In this document: positions 24,230 through 34,835 of the stretch, in pieces
How positions within the stretch are numbered: position 1 is the first letter of the stretch
How the letters are laid out: every line of letters starts with the position of its first letter
Origin: Cytobacillus stercorigallinarum
GTDB taxonomy: Bacteria > Bacillota > Bacilli > Bacillales > Cytobacillaceae
Direction: 5' to 3'
Assembly (NCBI RefSeq): GCF_014836495.1
Contig: NZ_JACSQT010000013.1
Coordinates: forward strand, 22,320-86,319
DNA length: 64,000 bases
The notes under the pieces: generated by a model
Databases searched by the model: none
Told to the model about the DNA's origin: nothing
Seen by the model: only the letters and a program-made list of their open reading frames with translations
Translations under genes and position numbers: made by a program

Positions 24230-24258
24230 ATTATAACTGCTGTGAATAGTGTTTTCAA
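24230..24258 (-). promoter_or_regulatory. S10 operon promoter, distal
   Basis: TTGAAA (24253-24258), a 17-nt spacer and TATAAT (24230-24235) on the minus strand. Together with the proximal promoter it gives a tandem pair, as expected for a highly expressed ribosomal operon now separated from tufA by the metH insertion. Confidence 0.72.
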
Positions 24259-24335
24259 GTATATCTTCCTCTTTACAGCACTTTCTAAATTAACACCTAT
24301 TCATGTTATTATTTTCAAATTTTCTAAATTTTCAT

Positions 24336-24365
24336 TTGACAAATATAGGCCCTTTCATGTAAATT
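24336..24365 (+). promoter_or_regulatory. Promoter of the SAM-riboswitch methionine operon
   Basis: TTGACA (24336-24341), an 18-nt spacer and TAAATT (24360-24365) on the plus strand, about 20 nt before the riboswitch P1 stem. It is divergent from the two S10 promoters, and the 80-bp stretch between the opposing -35 elements is AT-rich. Confidence 0.65.
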
Positions 24366-24387
24366 TTACTCAATAAAATATTTTTAT

Positions 24388-24501
24388 TTCTTATCACGAG
24401 AGGTTGAGGGAAAGGCCCGATGACACCTCAGCAACCATCAATAGTAAATCGCTATTGAAAAGGTGCTAATTCCTACAAGCTATGTGCTTGAAAGATGAGA
24501 A
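24388..24501 (+). ncRNA. SAM-I (S-box) riboswitch
   Basis: P1 pairs TTCTTATC (24388-24395) with GATGAGAA (24494-24501). Between them are the S-box hallmarks: CGAGAG, the GAGGG ... GGCCCGATGA block and the CAGCAACC junction, then the GGTGCTAATTCC element and the P4 hairpin. Binding of S-adenosylmethionine would favour the terminator at 24517-24545 and shut off the two downstream methionine genes. Confidence 0.96.
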
Positions 24502-24516
24502 GATGACTATAATAAT

Positions 24517-24545
24517 AGGCCTTCTTCTTGAAGGCCTTTTTTATT
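24517..24545 (+). terminator. Riboswitch-controlled intrinsic terminator
   Basis: AGGCCTTC (24517-24524) and GAAGGCCT (24530-24537) pair around TTCTT and run into a U-tract. It is the expression platform of the SAM-I riboswitch. Confidence 0.93.
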
Positions 24546-24603
24546 TTCTTTTTGGCTTCTCATCCATTGAATTCAAAAAATATGAATTGAAGGAGTGAGA
24601 CCT

Positions 24604-26460
24604 TTGAACTTTCTTGAAAAAATGAAGAACCAAGTATTAATTGGTGACGGTGCGATCGGTACACTTCTTTACTCTTATGGTACGGATACATGTTTTGAAG
24701 AGTTGAACCTCTCAGCACCGGAACAAATTCAGGGCATTCATCAAGCTTATCTCCATGCAGGTGCTGATTTAATTCAAACAAATTCCTATGCTGCGAATTA
24801 TTTAAAATTGAAACGATACGGCCTAGAGGATTCAGTCAAAGAAATTAATAGCGCGGCTGTTAAACTGGCACGGTCTAGTATTCAAGAACATCAGGCATAT
24901 GTGCTTGGCACAATTGGAGGTGTAAGAGGATTAACCCCCCTCGCTATCCCTCTAGATGAAATTAAACGTAACTTTCGCGAACAGCTATACTGCTTATTGT
25001 TAGAAGGCGTAGATGGGCTCCTTCTTGAAACATTTTATGATTTAGAAGAACTCGAAACAGTTCTCTCTATTGCCCGAAAAGAAACGGATATACCAATTAT
25101 TGCACAAGTGTCTTTACAAGAAATCGCTATTTTACAAAATGGGATGTTAATTAATGACGCTATAAAAAGATTAGAAGCTAACAGGGCAGATGTTGTCGGA
25201 GTAAACTGCCGTTTAGGGCCACATCATATGTTAGAAACACTCTCCTCCGTTGAATTACCTCAACACGCGTTTCTATCTGTATATCCAAATGCAAGTCTAC
25301 CTGCCTATATCGATGGGACGATTCAATATAAGGAGGGCGAAGACTATTTTAGAAAATCAGCGCAGTCCTTCCTTAAACAAGGTGTTCGACTGCTTGGCGG
25401 CTGCTGCGGAACAACACCTGGCCATATTAAAGCATTTGCCGATGAAGTTAAACATGCTGTACCTATTCTTGAAAAACAAGTAACTAATAGAAAGAAACCT
25501 AAAATAGAGAGAATGACGATCAAACGTACCAATACACCATTAGAGACACTTGTACAAGAGAAACGCACCATCATCGTCGAACTAGACCCACCTAAGAAGC
25601 TATCAACTGCTAAATTTTTTGAAGGGGCCAGAGCCTTAAAAGATGCTGGGGTTGATGCAATCACACTCGCAGATAACTCACTTGCCACACCGCGAATTGC
25701 AAATGAAGCGCTAGCACATATCATCCAAAAAGAAACAAACGTCCGGCCACTTGTTCACCTCTCCTGTAGAGACCGAAACTTAATCGGCTTACAATCACAT
25801 CTCATGGGCCTCCATACATTAGGGTTGCATGATATTTTAGCTATTACAGGAGATCCGGCAAGGGTTGGTAATTTCCCAGGCGCTTCATCTGTATTTGATT
25901 TATCTTCCTTTGAATTAATAGAAATGATTAAACAATTTAATGAAGGAATCTCCCCTTCAGGCTCTGAACTTGGTGAAAATGCCGTCTTTTCTGTCGGGGC
26001 AGCGTTTAACCCTCATGTAAAAGCATTGGACAAAGCAGTTATCCGACTTGAAAGGAAAATAAAAGCAGGCGCTGATTATTTCGTGTCACAGCCCGTTTTT
26101 TCGGTAACACAACTATTGGAGATCCATGAAGCAACTAAGCATCTTTCCACACCTATTTTCATCGGAATGATGCCACTGATTAGCAGTAAAAATGCAGAGT
26201 ATCTTCATAACGAAGTGCCTGGTATCAAAATTACACAAATAATCCGCGACAGAATGGCAAAAGCGGTTAACCCGATTCAAGCTGAGAAAGAAGGCTTATT
26301 AATTACAAAGGAGTTAATCGATGCAAGCTTAGAACTCTTTCAAGGCATCTATCTTGTTACCCCTTTCCTTAGATATCAACTTACAACTGAACTGACCAAT
26401 TATATTAAAAGAAAAGATCGACAGAAGGAGCATCATTATGTCAAAAGTATCCATCACTAA
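24604..26460 (+). CDS. yitJ: Bifunctional homocysteine S-methyltransferase / methylenetetrahydrofolate reductase (YitJ-like)
   Basis: 618 residues from TTG 24604, 8 nt after AGGAG; a GTG at 24595 lies within that site. The N-terminal homocysteine-binding domain (about 1-290) has zinc ligands Cys202, Cys267 and Cys268 ('VNCRLG', 'GGCCGTTPGH'). The C-terminal flavin domain (about 310-600) resembles MetF ('ITGDPARVGNFPGASSVFDL', 'DYFVSQPVF'). It should supply 5-methyltetrahydrofolate to MetH, which it overlaps by 23 nt. It is on the opposite strand to all neighbouring ribosomal genes and under a SAM riboswitch. Confidence 0.93.
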   Translation: MNFLEKMKNQVLIGDGAIGTLLYSYGTDTCFEELNLSAPEQIQGIHQAYLHAGADLIQTNSYAANYLKLKRYGLEDSVKEINSAAVKLARSSIQEHQAYVLGTIGGVRGLTPLAIPLDEIKRNFREQLYCLLLEGVDGLLLETFYDLEELETVLSIARKETDIPIIAQVSLQEIAILQNGMLINDAIKRLEANRADVVGVNCRLGPHHMLETLSSVELPQHAFLSVYPNASLPAYIDGTIQYKEGEDYFRKSAQSFLKQGVRLLGGCCGTTPGHIKAFADEVKHAVPILEKQVTNRKKPKIERMTIKRTNTPLETLVQEKRTIIVELDPPKKLSTAKFFEGARALKDAGVDAITLADNSLATPRIANEALAHIIQKETNVRPLVHLSCRDRNLIGLQSHLMGLHTLGLHDILAITGDPARVGNFPGASSVFDLSSFELIEMIKQFNEGISPSGSELGENAVFSVGAAFNPHVKALDKAVIRLERKIKAGADYFVSQPVFSVTQLLEIHEATKHLSTPIFIGMMPLISSKNAEYLHNEVPGIKITQIIRDRMAKAVNPIQAEKEGLLITKELIDASLELFQGIYLVTPFLRYQLTTELTNYIKRKDRQKEHHYVKSIHH

Positions 26461-29400
26461 ACAAATGAAAAAAAAGATTTTAATCATGGATGGAGCAATG
26501 GGTACCATGCTACAAGAAGCCCATCTAACAGCAGATGATTTTGGTGGTGAGGATTTAGAAGGATGCAATGAACACCTCACACTTACGCGGCCTGAATTGA
26601 TTCAATCCATTCATGAAGCTTATCTTTCAGCAGGGGCAGATATCATTGAAACAAATACATTCGGAGCGACGCGTATCGTTTTAGAAGAATACAATATTGG
26701 CCATTTAAGTGAATGGTTAAACCGTAGAGCTGCTGAAATCGCTATAAAAGCAGCCCATAAATACGACCAGCCTAATCATCCCCGTTATGTAGCTGGATCA
26801 ATGGGGCCAACCACTAAGACATTAAGCGTCACCGGCGGAACAACTTTTGAGCAATTAGTCATTGATTATCGTACACAAGCGAAAGGCCTTATTGATGGTG
26901 GTGTAGATTTATTATTGATAGAAACAAGTCAAGATCTCCTCAATGTAAAAGCAGCTTTTCTAGGAATTAACAAAGCCTTTCAGGATACAAAGAAAGAACT
27001 CCCTATTATGATTTCAGGGACAATTGAGCCGATGGGCACGACTTTGGCAGGGCAAAACATCGAAGCTTTTTACATTTCCGTAGAGCATATGAAACCAATA
27101 GCTGTTGGGCTCAACTGCGCAACTGGACCGGAATTTATGCAAGAGCATATTCGCTCTCTTGCCCAACTCTCTTCAACTGGCGTGAGCTGTTATCCTAATG
27201 CAGGTTTACCAGATGAAGACGGTTGTTATCACGAAACAGCAGAATCTCTGTCTACAAAACTTTTGGATTTTGCCAAACAGGGGTGGGTGAATATCGTCGG
27301 TGGTTGTTGTGGTACCACACCAGCGCATATCAGAGCAATTAGTCAAGCATTAGCCCATGTGCCACCCCGTCCCATTACAAAAAAGAGACAGCATAAACTA
27401 TCTGGTATCGAGCCCCTTACCTATGATGAGTCTATTAGGCCGATTATGGTTGGGGAGCGGACAAATGTCATTGGCTCGAAAAAATTCAAACGCTTGATTA
27501 ATGAAGGAAAGTATGAAGAAGCATCAGAAATAGCTAGAGCTCAAGTTAAAAACGGAGCAAGCGTCATTGATATATGTCTCGCTGACCCTGATCGTAATGA
27601 GATAGAAGATATGGACTATTTTTTAGCGGAAGTAACGAAAAAGATCAAAGTTCCTTTAGTCATTGATTCAACTGACGATGAAGTTATCGCTAAAGCACTC
27701 ACTTACTCTCAAGGCAAAGCTATAATCAATTCGATTAACTTAGAAGATGGGGAAGAGCGATTTGCCTTTGCTGCCAAGCTTATTCATCAGTACGGAGCCG
27801 CCATTGTTGTCGGTACCATTGATGAGGAAGGCATGGCCATCACAGCTGAAAATAAGCTAGCTATAGCTAATCGGGCCTATCACATCCTCGTTGAGCAGTA
27901 TCAAGTACCTCCAGAGGATATTATCTTCGACCCTCTCGTTTTTCCTGTCGGCACTGGAGATGAACAATATATTGGTTCAGCTAAAGAAACAGTACTTGGT
28001 ATTAAACTTATTAAAGAAGCTCTGCCCGAGGCGAAAACGATTCTAGGCATTAGTAATGTGTCCTTTGGTCTCCCAAATGTGGGGAGAGAAATTTTAAATT
28101 CAGTCTTCCTTTTTCATTGCACGAAAGCCGGACTAGACTATGCAATCGTCAATACCGAAAGGCTAGAGCGCTTCCCCAGCATCCCTAAAGATGAAGTTGA
28201 ATTAGCAGAAAAGCTTCTCTTTCAAACAAACGATAACATTTTAGCTGACTTTACTGACTTTTATCGTGATAAGAAGAAAGAAAAAAGGATCGAAACCCAT
28301 TTACTATCATTAGAAGAACGTTTATCACACTATATTATAGAAGGAACAAAAGAAGGCCTCCTCCCAGATTTAGAAAAAGCGTTAGTGAAATACCCAAGTC
28401 CATTAGATATCATCAACGGACCATTAATGAATGGCATGGCAGAAGTAGGTAGATTATTTAATGATAATCAATTAATTGTTGCAGAGGTCTTACAAAGTGC
28501 AGAAGTGATGAAAGCATCAGTCGCCTTTTTAGAACCTTATATGGAAAATGATCAACAAACATCTACAAGTAAGGGAAAAGTTTTACTTGCTACCGTCAAA
28601 GGGGATGTCCATGATATTGGCAAGAATCTCGTAGATATTATTCTCTCTAACAATGGATTTGAAACCATTGATCTTGGAATAAAAGTCTCTTCTGCTGATC
28701 TTATCGCAGCCATTCGGAAGGAAAACCCCGACATAATTGGGCTCTCTGGCTTACTCGTAAAATCCGCACAACAAATGGCTTTAACGGCAAAGGACTTACA
28801 GGATGCCCATATTCAAACCCCCATTATGGTCGGTGGAGCGGCCTTATCTCGCAAATTTACGAATAATAAAATCGCACCTAACTATAAAGGCCTCGTCTTA
28901 TATGCAAAAGATGCAATGACCGGTCTCAGTTTAGCTAATGATATCCGAGAACCAAGTCGCTATCATGAATTATTTCAAGCACAAATCTCGAGAGCGGCAC
29001 AAATAATCACGGAAGAAGATTCATTGATCAAAAAATATCCAAAACAACCAACCGTTGCAGTGAAAACCGTTCAAGAAGCTCCTATTTTTCAACCGCAAGA
29101 CTTAAAGAGACATTTAATTACAAATCTCTCTTTCCACCATATTGAACCATATATAAACCGAAAAATGCTGCTATATCATCTTGGGGTTAAGAATCAAAAA
29201 AGGGAGCTCATGAATGAAAAACTGGAAAAGGTGAATTTCATGCTAGACTCACTGATTCATGAAATCATTAAAAATAACTGGATACAAGCAAAGGCTACCT
29301 ACCAATTTTTCAAAGCAAGGGCTAATGGAAATGGTGTCATAATATTAGATAAAGACGAACGTGCTATTGAAAAATTTGCATTCCCTCGACAAGAAAAAGG

Positions 29401-29863
29401 GAAAAATCTTTGTCTTGCTGATTACCTAAGAGAAAAGCAAACAGACTATGTATGTTTTTTTGCTGTAACAGCTGGAAAGGGAATACGACAAGCAGCTACA
29501 CATTTAAAAGAGGAAGGCAGGTTTCTAGAAAGTCATGCATTGCAAGCACTTGCTTTAGAAACAGCTGAGGGACTCGCTGAGTATATTCATCGACAGATTA
29601 GAGATAAATGGGGCTTCCCAGATCATCCAACAATGACGATGGAGGACCGTTTTGCAGCGAAATATCAAGGACAACGCTTTTCATTCGGTTATCCAGCTTG
29701 CCCAAATTTAGAAGATCAAGCAAAGTTATTTCGTCTTATAAAACCAGAGGATATTGATATCGAATTAACAGAGGGTTTTATGATGGAACCTGAAGCTTCT
29801 GTTACAGCAATGGTGTTTTCACATCCCGAAGCAAGATACTTTAATGTCCACGCCTCTTCATGA
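26438..29863 (+). CDS. metH: Cobalamin-dependent methionine synthase, full length
   Basis: 1141 residues with all four modules. The homocysteine domain has zinc ligands Cys227, Cys290 and Cys291. The folate domain has 'VGERTNVIGSKKF' near 340. The B12 domain has Asp723-x-His725-x-x-Gly728 ('DVHDIGKN'; His725 is the cobalt ligand), with 'GLSGLL' and 'MVGGAALS'. The C-terminal activation domain (from about 890, ending 'EASVTAMVFSHPEARYF') binds SAM for reactivation. It transfers a methyl group from methyltetrahydrofolate to homocysteine. ATG 26438 overlaps yitJ by 23 nt. No cobalamin riboswitch is visible. Confidence 0.97.
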   Translation: MSKVSITKQMKKKILIMDGAMGTMLQEAHLTADDFGGEDLEGCNEHLTLTRPELIQSIHEAYLSAGADIIETNTFGATRIVLEEYNIGHLSEWLNRRAAEIAIKAAHKYDQPNHPRYVAGSMGPTTKTLSVTGGTTFEQLVIDYRTQAKGLIDGGVDLLLIETSQDLLNVKAAFLGINKAFQDTKKELPIMISGTIEPMGTTLAGQNIEAFYISVEHMKPIAVGLNCATGPEFMQEHIRSLAQLSSTGVSCYPNAGLPDEDGCYHETAESLSTKLLDFAKQGWVNIVGGCCGTTPAHIRAISQALAHVPPRPITKKRQHKLSGIEPLTYDESIRPIMVGERTNVIGSKKFKRLINEGKYEEASEIARAQVKNGASVIDICLADPDRNEIEDMDYFLAEVTKKIKVPLVIDSTDDEVIAKALTYSQGKAIINSINLEDGEERFAFAAKLIHQYGAAIVVGTIDEEGMAITAENKLAIANRAYHILVEQYQVPPEDIIFDPLVFPVGTGDEQYIGSAKETVLGIKLIKEALPEAKTILGISNVSFGLPNVGREILNSVFLFHCTKAGLDYAIVNTERLERFPSIPKDEVELAEKLLFQTNDNILADFTDFYRDKKKEKRIETHLLSLEERLSHYIIEGTKEGLLPDLEKALVKYPSPLDIINGPLMNGMAEVGRLFNDNQLIVAEVLQSAEVMKASVAFLEPYMENDQQTSTSKGKVLLATVKGDVHDIGKNLVDIILSNNGFETIDLGIKVSSADLIAAIRKENPDIIGLSGLLVKSAQQMALTAKDLQDAHIQTPIMVGGAALSRKFTNNKIAPNYKGLVLYAKDAMTGLSLANDIREPSRYHELFQAQISRAAQIITEEDSLIKKYPKQPTVAVKTVQEAPIFQPQDLKRHLITNLSFHHIEPYINRKMLLYHLGVKNQKRELMNEKLEKVNFMLDSLIHEIIKNNWIQAKATYQFFKARANGNGVIILDKDERAIEKFAFPRQEKGKNLCLADYLREKQTDYVCFFAVTAGKGIRQAATHLKEEGRFLESHALQALALETAEGLAEYIHRQIRDKWGFPDHPTMTMEDRFAAKYQGQRFSFGYPACPNLEDQAKLFRLIKPEDIDIELTEGFMMEPEASVTAMVFSHPEARYFNVHASS

Positions 29864-29886
29864 TTTTTGTAAAAAAAGGCATAAAG

Positions 29887-29922
29887 AAAAAGCAGCCGGC
29901 GTCCCGACTGCTTTTTCTATGA
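29887..29922. terminator. Bidirectional terminator between metH and tufA
   Basis: AAAAAGCAG (29887-29895) and CTGCTTTTT (29908-29916) pair exactly, with an inner GG/CC pair, giving T-runs on both strands. It separates convergent metH (plus) and tufA (minus), stopping both transcripts within a 95-bp gap. Confidence 0.9.
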
Positions 29923-29958
29923 AAGGCGTCCCCTTCAAATATATTAAATCAAAAGTTA

Positions 29959-31146
<1,188 letters not shown>

Positions 31147-31189
31147 TAGGAAAATCCTCCTTTAAATTTAAATAAATTAAGTATTTGAT

Positions 31190-31221
31190 TGACATTGGTC
31201 GGTGGCTACCTTCCAATGTCA
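31190..31221 (-). other. Hairpin in the fusA-tufA intergenic RNA
   Basis: TGACATTGG and CCAATGTCA are perfect 9-bp complements around a 14-nt loop. No U-run follows in the tufA direction, so it is unlikely to terminate. It could stabilise a processed tufA 5' end or act as an RNase or protein site. Confidence 0.55.
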
Positions 31222-31267
31222 GGGTACTTACAATGATAGTTATACTTGATTAAAAAGGTAAAATCAA

Positions 31268-33346
31268 TTATTCACCTTTATTTTTTTTGATGATTTCTTC
31301 AGAAATTGATTTTGGAACTTCTTCATAATGATCAAAGTGCATTGAGAATGTACCGCGACCTTGCGTATTAGAACGCAATGAAGTAGCATAACCAAACATT
31401 TCAGAAAGTGGTACCATTGCACGAACAACTTGTGCGTTACCGCGTGCTTCCATACCTTCTACACGTCCACGACGAGATGTAACATCACCCATAATGTCTC
31501 CCATATACTCTTCCGGAATAACTACTTCAACTTTCATTACCGGTTCAAGGATAACTGGGTTACATTTTGAAGCAGCGTTTTTCAATGCCATAGAAGCGGC
31601 AATTTTAAACGCCATTTCAGATGAGTCAACGTCATGATAAGATCCATCAAATAATCTAGCTTTAATATCAACCATTGGATAGCCGGCTAATACACCACGC
31701 TCCATAGCATCTTCAAGACCAGATTGTACTGCAGGGATATATTCACGTGGAACAACACCACCAACGATGCCATTTACGAATTCAAATCCTGCACCTTCTT
31801 CATTTGGAGAGAACTCAATCCAAACGTGACCAAATTGACCACGACCACCGGATTGACGAGCGAATTTACCTTCGATGTTTGCAGATGCACGGAAAGTTTC
31901 ACGATAAGCAACTTGTGGTGCACCAACATTTGCTTCTACTTTAAATTCACGTTTCATACGGTCTACAAGGATATCAAGGTGAAGCTCACCCATACCAGCA
32001 ATGATTACTTGACCTGTTTCTTGGTCAGTATGCGCACGGAATGTTGGATCTTCTTCTTGAAGTTTTTGAAGTGCTGTTGTCATCTTATCTTGGTCTGCTT
32101 TAGACTTAGGTTCGATAGAAAGAGAGATAACTGGCTCTGGGAACTCCATAGATTCAAGAATGACAAGACTCTTTTCATCACATAGTGTATCTCCAGTAGA
32201 AGTATCTTTCAAACCAACAGCAGCAGCAATATCCCCTGCATAAACTGTAGAGATCTCTTCACGAGAGTTTGCATGCATTTGTAGGATACGACCTACACGT
32301 TCACGTTTATCTTTCGTAGAGTTCTTAACATAAGAACCTGAATCTAACGTACCAGAGTAAACGCGGAAGAAAGTTAATTTACCAACATAAGGGTCAGTCA
32401 TAACTTTAAATGCTAATGCTGAGAAAGGCTCATCATCACTTGATGGACGAGTAACTTCTTCTTCTGTCTCTGGATTAATACCTTTAATGGCATGTACATC
32501 CAATGGAGATGGAAGATAGTCGATTACTGCATCAAGCATTTTTTGAACACCTTTGTTTTTGAATGCAGATCCACAAATAACTGGATAGAATTCAACGTTT
32601 ACTGTACCTTGACGGATTGCAGCTTTAATCTCTTCATTAGAGATTTCTTCTCCACCAAGATATTTCTCCATTAATTCTTCATCAAGTTCTGCAAGAGCTT
32701 CGATTAATTTTTCACGATACTCTTGAGCTTGATCCATGTATTCTTCAGGAATTTCACGTGTTTCGATGTCAGTACCAAGGTCGTTACCGTAGAAAGTAGC
32801 TTTCATTTCGATAAGGTCAATGATACCTTCGAATTCATCTTCAGCACCAATTGGTAATTGGATAGCTGCTGCGTTTGCTTGAAGACGATCATGAATTGTA
32901 CCTAGAGAGTACAAGAAGTCTGCACCGATTTTATCCATTTTGTTTACGAATACCACACGTGGTACGCCGTAAGTTGTCGCTTGGCGCCATACAGTCTCAG
33001 TCTGTGGTTCAACACCAGATTGAGCATCTAGTACAGCAACTGCTCCGTCAAGTACACGCAATGAACGTTCAACTTCAACTGTGAAGTCTACGTGTCCTGG
33101 CGTGTCAATGATATTAACACGGTGGCCTTTCCATTGAGCTGTAGTAGCGGCAGAAGTGATTGTAATACCACGTTCTTGCTCTTGCTCCATCCAGTCCATT
33201 TGTGAAGCACCTTCATGTGTTTCACCAATTTTATGGATACGACCAGTGTAATAAAGAACACGCTCAGTTGTTGTTGTTTTACCAGCATCAATATGAGCCA
33301 TGATACCAATATTACGCGTATTATCTAAGGAGAACTCTCTTGCCAT
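31268..33346 (-). CDS. fusA: Elongation factor G
   Basis: 692 residues. P-loop 'AHIDAGKT' (17-24), switch motif 'DTPGHVDF' and '[10 protein letters not shown]' belong to the GTPase domain; domain IV has '[20 protein letters not shown]'. EF-G drives translocation and, with RRF, ribosome recycling. It lies 54 nt after rpsG in the str operon order. No change typical of fusidic acid resistance can be judged by eye. Confidence 0.98.
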   Translation of the reverse strand: MAREFSLDNTRNIGIMAHIDAGKTTTTERVLYYTGRIHKIGETHEGASQMDWMEQEQERGITITSAATTAQWKGHRVNIIDTPGHVDFTVEVERSLRVLDGAVAVLDAQSGVEPQTETVWRQATTYGVPRVVFVNKMDKIGADFLYSLGTIHDRLQANAAAIQLPIGAEDEFEGIIDLIEMKATFYGNDLGTDIETREIPEEYMDQAQEYREKLIEALAELDEELMEKYLGGEEISNEEIKAAIRQGTVNVEFYPVICGSAFKNKGVQKMLDAVIDYLPSPLDVHAIKGINPETEEEVTRPSSDDEPFSALAFKVMTDPYVGKLTFFRVYSGTLDSGSYVKNSTKDKRERVGRILQMHANSREEISTVYAGDIAAAVGLKDTSTGDTLCDEKSLVILESMEFPEPVISLSIEPKSKADQDKMTTALQKLQEEDPTFRAHTDQETGQVIIAGMGELHLDILVDRMKREFKVEANVGAPQVAYRETFRASANIEGKFARQSGGRGQFGHVWIEFSPNEEGAGFEFVNGIVGGVVPREYIPAVQSGLEDAMERGVLAGYPMVDIKARLFDGSYHDVDSSEMAFKIAASMALKNAASKCNPVILEPVMKVEVVIPEEYMGDIMGDVTSRRGRVEGMEARGNAQVVRAMVPLSEMFGYATSLRSNTQGRGTFSMHFDHYEEVPKSISEEIIKKNKGE

Positions 33347-33400
33347 TGTGTCTTTCTCCTTCCTAGTATGGGAATTGTTTTTATAATATATAAATGAATC

Positions 33401-33898
<498 letters not shown>

Positions 33899-33915
33899 TT
33901 ATTTTTATTTGTGAA

Positions 33916-34338
33916 TTATTTCTTAGCTGCTTTAGGACGTTTTGCACCGTATTTAGAACGACCTTGCATACGGTTGTTAACACCAGCAGTATCAAGTGCA
34001 CCACGAACGATATGGTAACGTACACCCGGTAAGTCTTTTACACGACCGCCACGGATAAGTACCACACTGTGCTCTTGTAGGTTATGACCAATACCAGGAA
34101 TATAAGCATTTACTTCGATTCCGTTAGTTAAACGCACACGTGCATATTTACGCAACGCTGAGTTTGGTTTTTTAGGAGTCATTGTACCAACACGAGTACA
34201 TACACCGCGTTTTTGTGGTGAAGATATGTTCGTTTGTACTTTTTTGAAGCTGTTATAACCTTTGTTCAACGCAGGAGAAGTTGATTTCTCTTCCTTTGTT
34301 TTACGAGGCTTGCGTACTAATTGATTAATAGTAGGCAT
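33916..34338 (-). CDS. rpsL: 30S ribosomal protein S12
   Basis: 140 residues. S12 acts in the decoding centre. The streptomycin-associated loops read '[17 protein letters not shown]' and '[14 protein letters not shown]', that is, the wild-type lysines are present, so no target-site resistance is evident. Its N-terminus ('[20 protein letters not shown]') is two residues longer than I recall for B. subtilis. It follows rplGB by about 100 nt. Confidence 0.98.
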   Translation of the reverse strand: MPTINQLVRKPRKTKEEKSTSPALNKGYNSFKKVQTNISSPQKRGVCTRVGTMTPKKPNSALRKYARVRLTNGIEVNAYIPGIGHNLQEHSVVLIRGGRVKDLPGVRYHIVRGALDTAGVNNRMQGRSKYGAKRPKAAKK

Positions 34339-34442
34339 GTATTTTTCCTCCCTTCATCTTTTCATGTAAGCCCACACATCCAGGTGGTTCATTTAAAGGC
34401 AAAAACAAAGTTCTTGCAGATTTCTATCTACAAAAACAGTTT

Positions 34443-34691
34443 TTAAATAGTTAATGCAACAGCTGCAGCACCTACATCTATCCCACATGCTTTACCAAGC
34501 TTTTTCATCGAATCAACATATGTGATTGGAACGTTATGATCTTTAGCAGCTTCTTCTATCATAGATTTGACTTGAAAATTTGTATCGCTAGCGATGACTA
34601 CTTCAGATACAATTCCAGATTTAAGAGCTTTCACTGTTTGTTTAGTTCCTACTATAATTTCTTGCGCCTGCAATACTTTTTCATAAGACAT
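34443..34691 (-). CDS. rplGB: Ribosomal protein L7Ae-like K-turn binding protein (YbxF / RplGB)
   Basis: 82 residues from ATG 34691, where GGAGG lies upstream; the frame is open 25 codons more but without support. 'VGTKQTVKALKSGIVSEVVI' and 'SMKKLGKACGIDVGAAAVAL' mark the L7Ae fold that binds kink-turn RNA. In B. subtilis YbxF associates with ribosomes and K-turns. It heads the str operon behind the promoter at 34735-34763. Confidence 0.93.
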   Translation of the reverse strand: MSYEKVLQAQEIIVGTKQTVKALKSGIVSEVVIASDTNFQVKSMIEEAAKDHNVPITYVDSMKKLGKACGIDVGAAAVALTI

Positions 34692-34734
34692 AATTTCATC
34701 CTCCAAAGTATCCAGTAATAGGAGCACCTTTGCT

Positions 34735-34763
34735 ATATTACCACCAATTGAAAATGATGTCAA
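34735..34763 (-). promoter_or_regulatory. Promoter of the str operon (rplGB-rpsL-rpsG-fusA-tufA)
   Basis: TTGACA (34758-34763), a 17-nt spacer and TAATAT (34735-34740), with TG one base before the -10. It lies about 45 nt upstream of rplGB. Confidence 0.8.
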
Positions 34764-34795
34764 CAATCATTCATATTTTTTTAATATAGAAGGTC

Positions 34796-34822
34796 GGTGC
34801 CATTCTTAAAAAGAACGACACC
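34796..34822 (-). other. Hairpin after rpoC, possible weak terminator
   Basis: GGTGTCGTTCTT and AAGAATGGCACC pair at about 10 of 12 positions around a short A/U loop, 14 nt after the rpoC stop. The following sequence is GACCUUCUAUAUU, not a clean U-run, so termination may be partial, allowing read-through into the str operon. Confidence 0.5.
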
Positions 34823-34835
34823 TCTACTTCTATCA

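Noticed and set aside
26438..29863. Cobalamin riboswitch controlling metH
   Set aside because: The only leader upstream of the two-gene operon is a SAM-I riboswitch; no B12 box was seen, and metH overlaps yitJ by 23 nt.
33916..34338. Streptomycin-resistance changes in rpsL
   Set aside because: Both conserved lysine-containing loops are unchanged.
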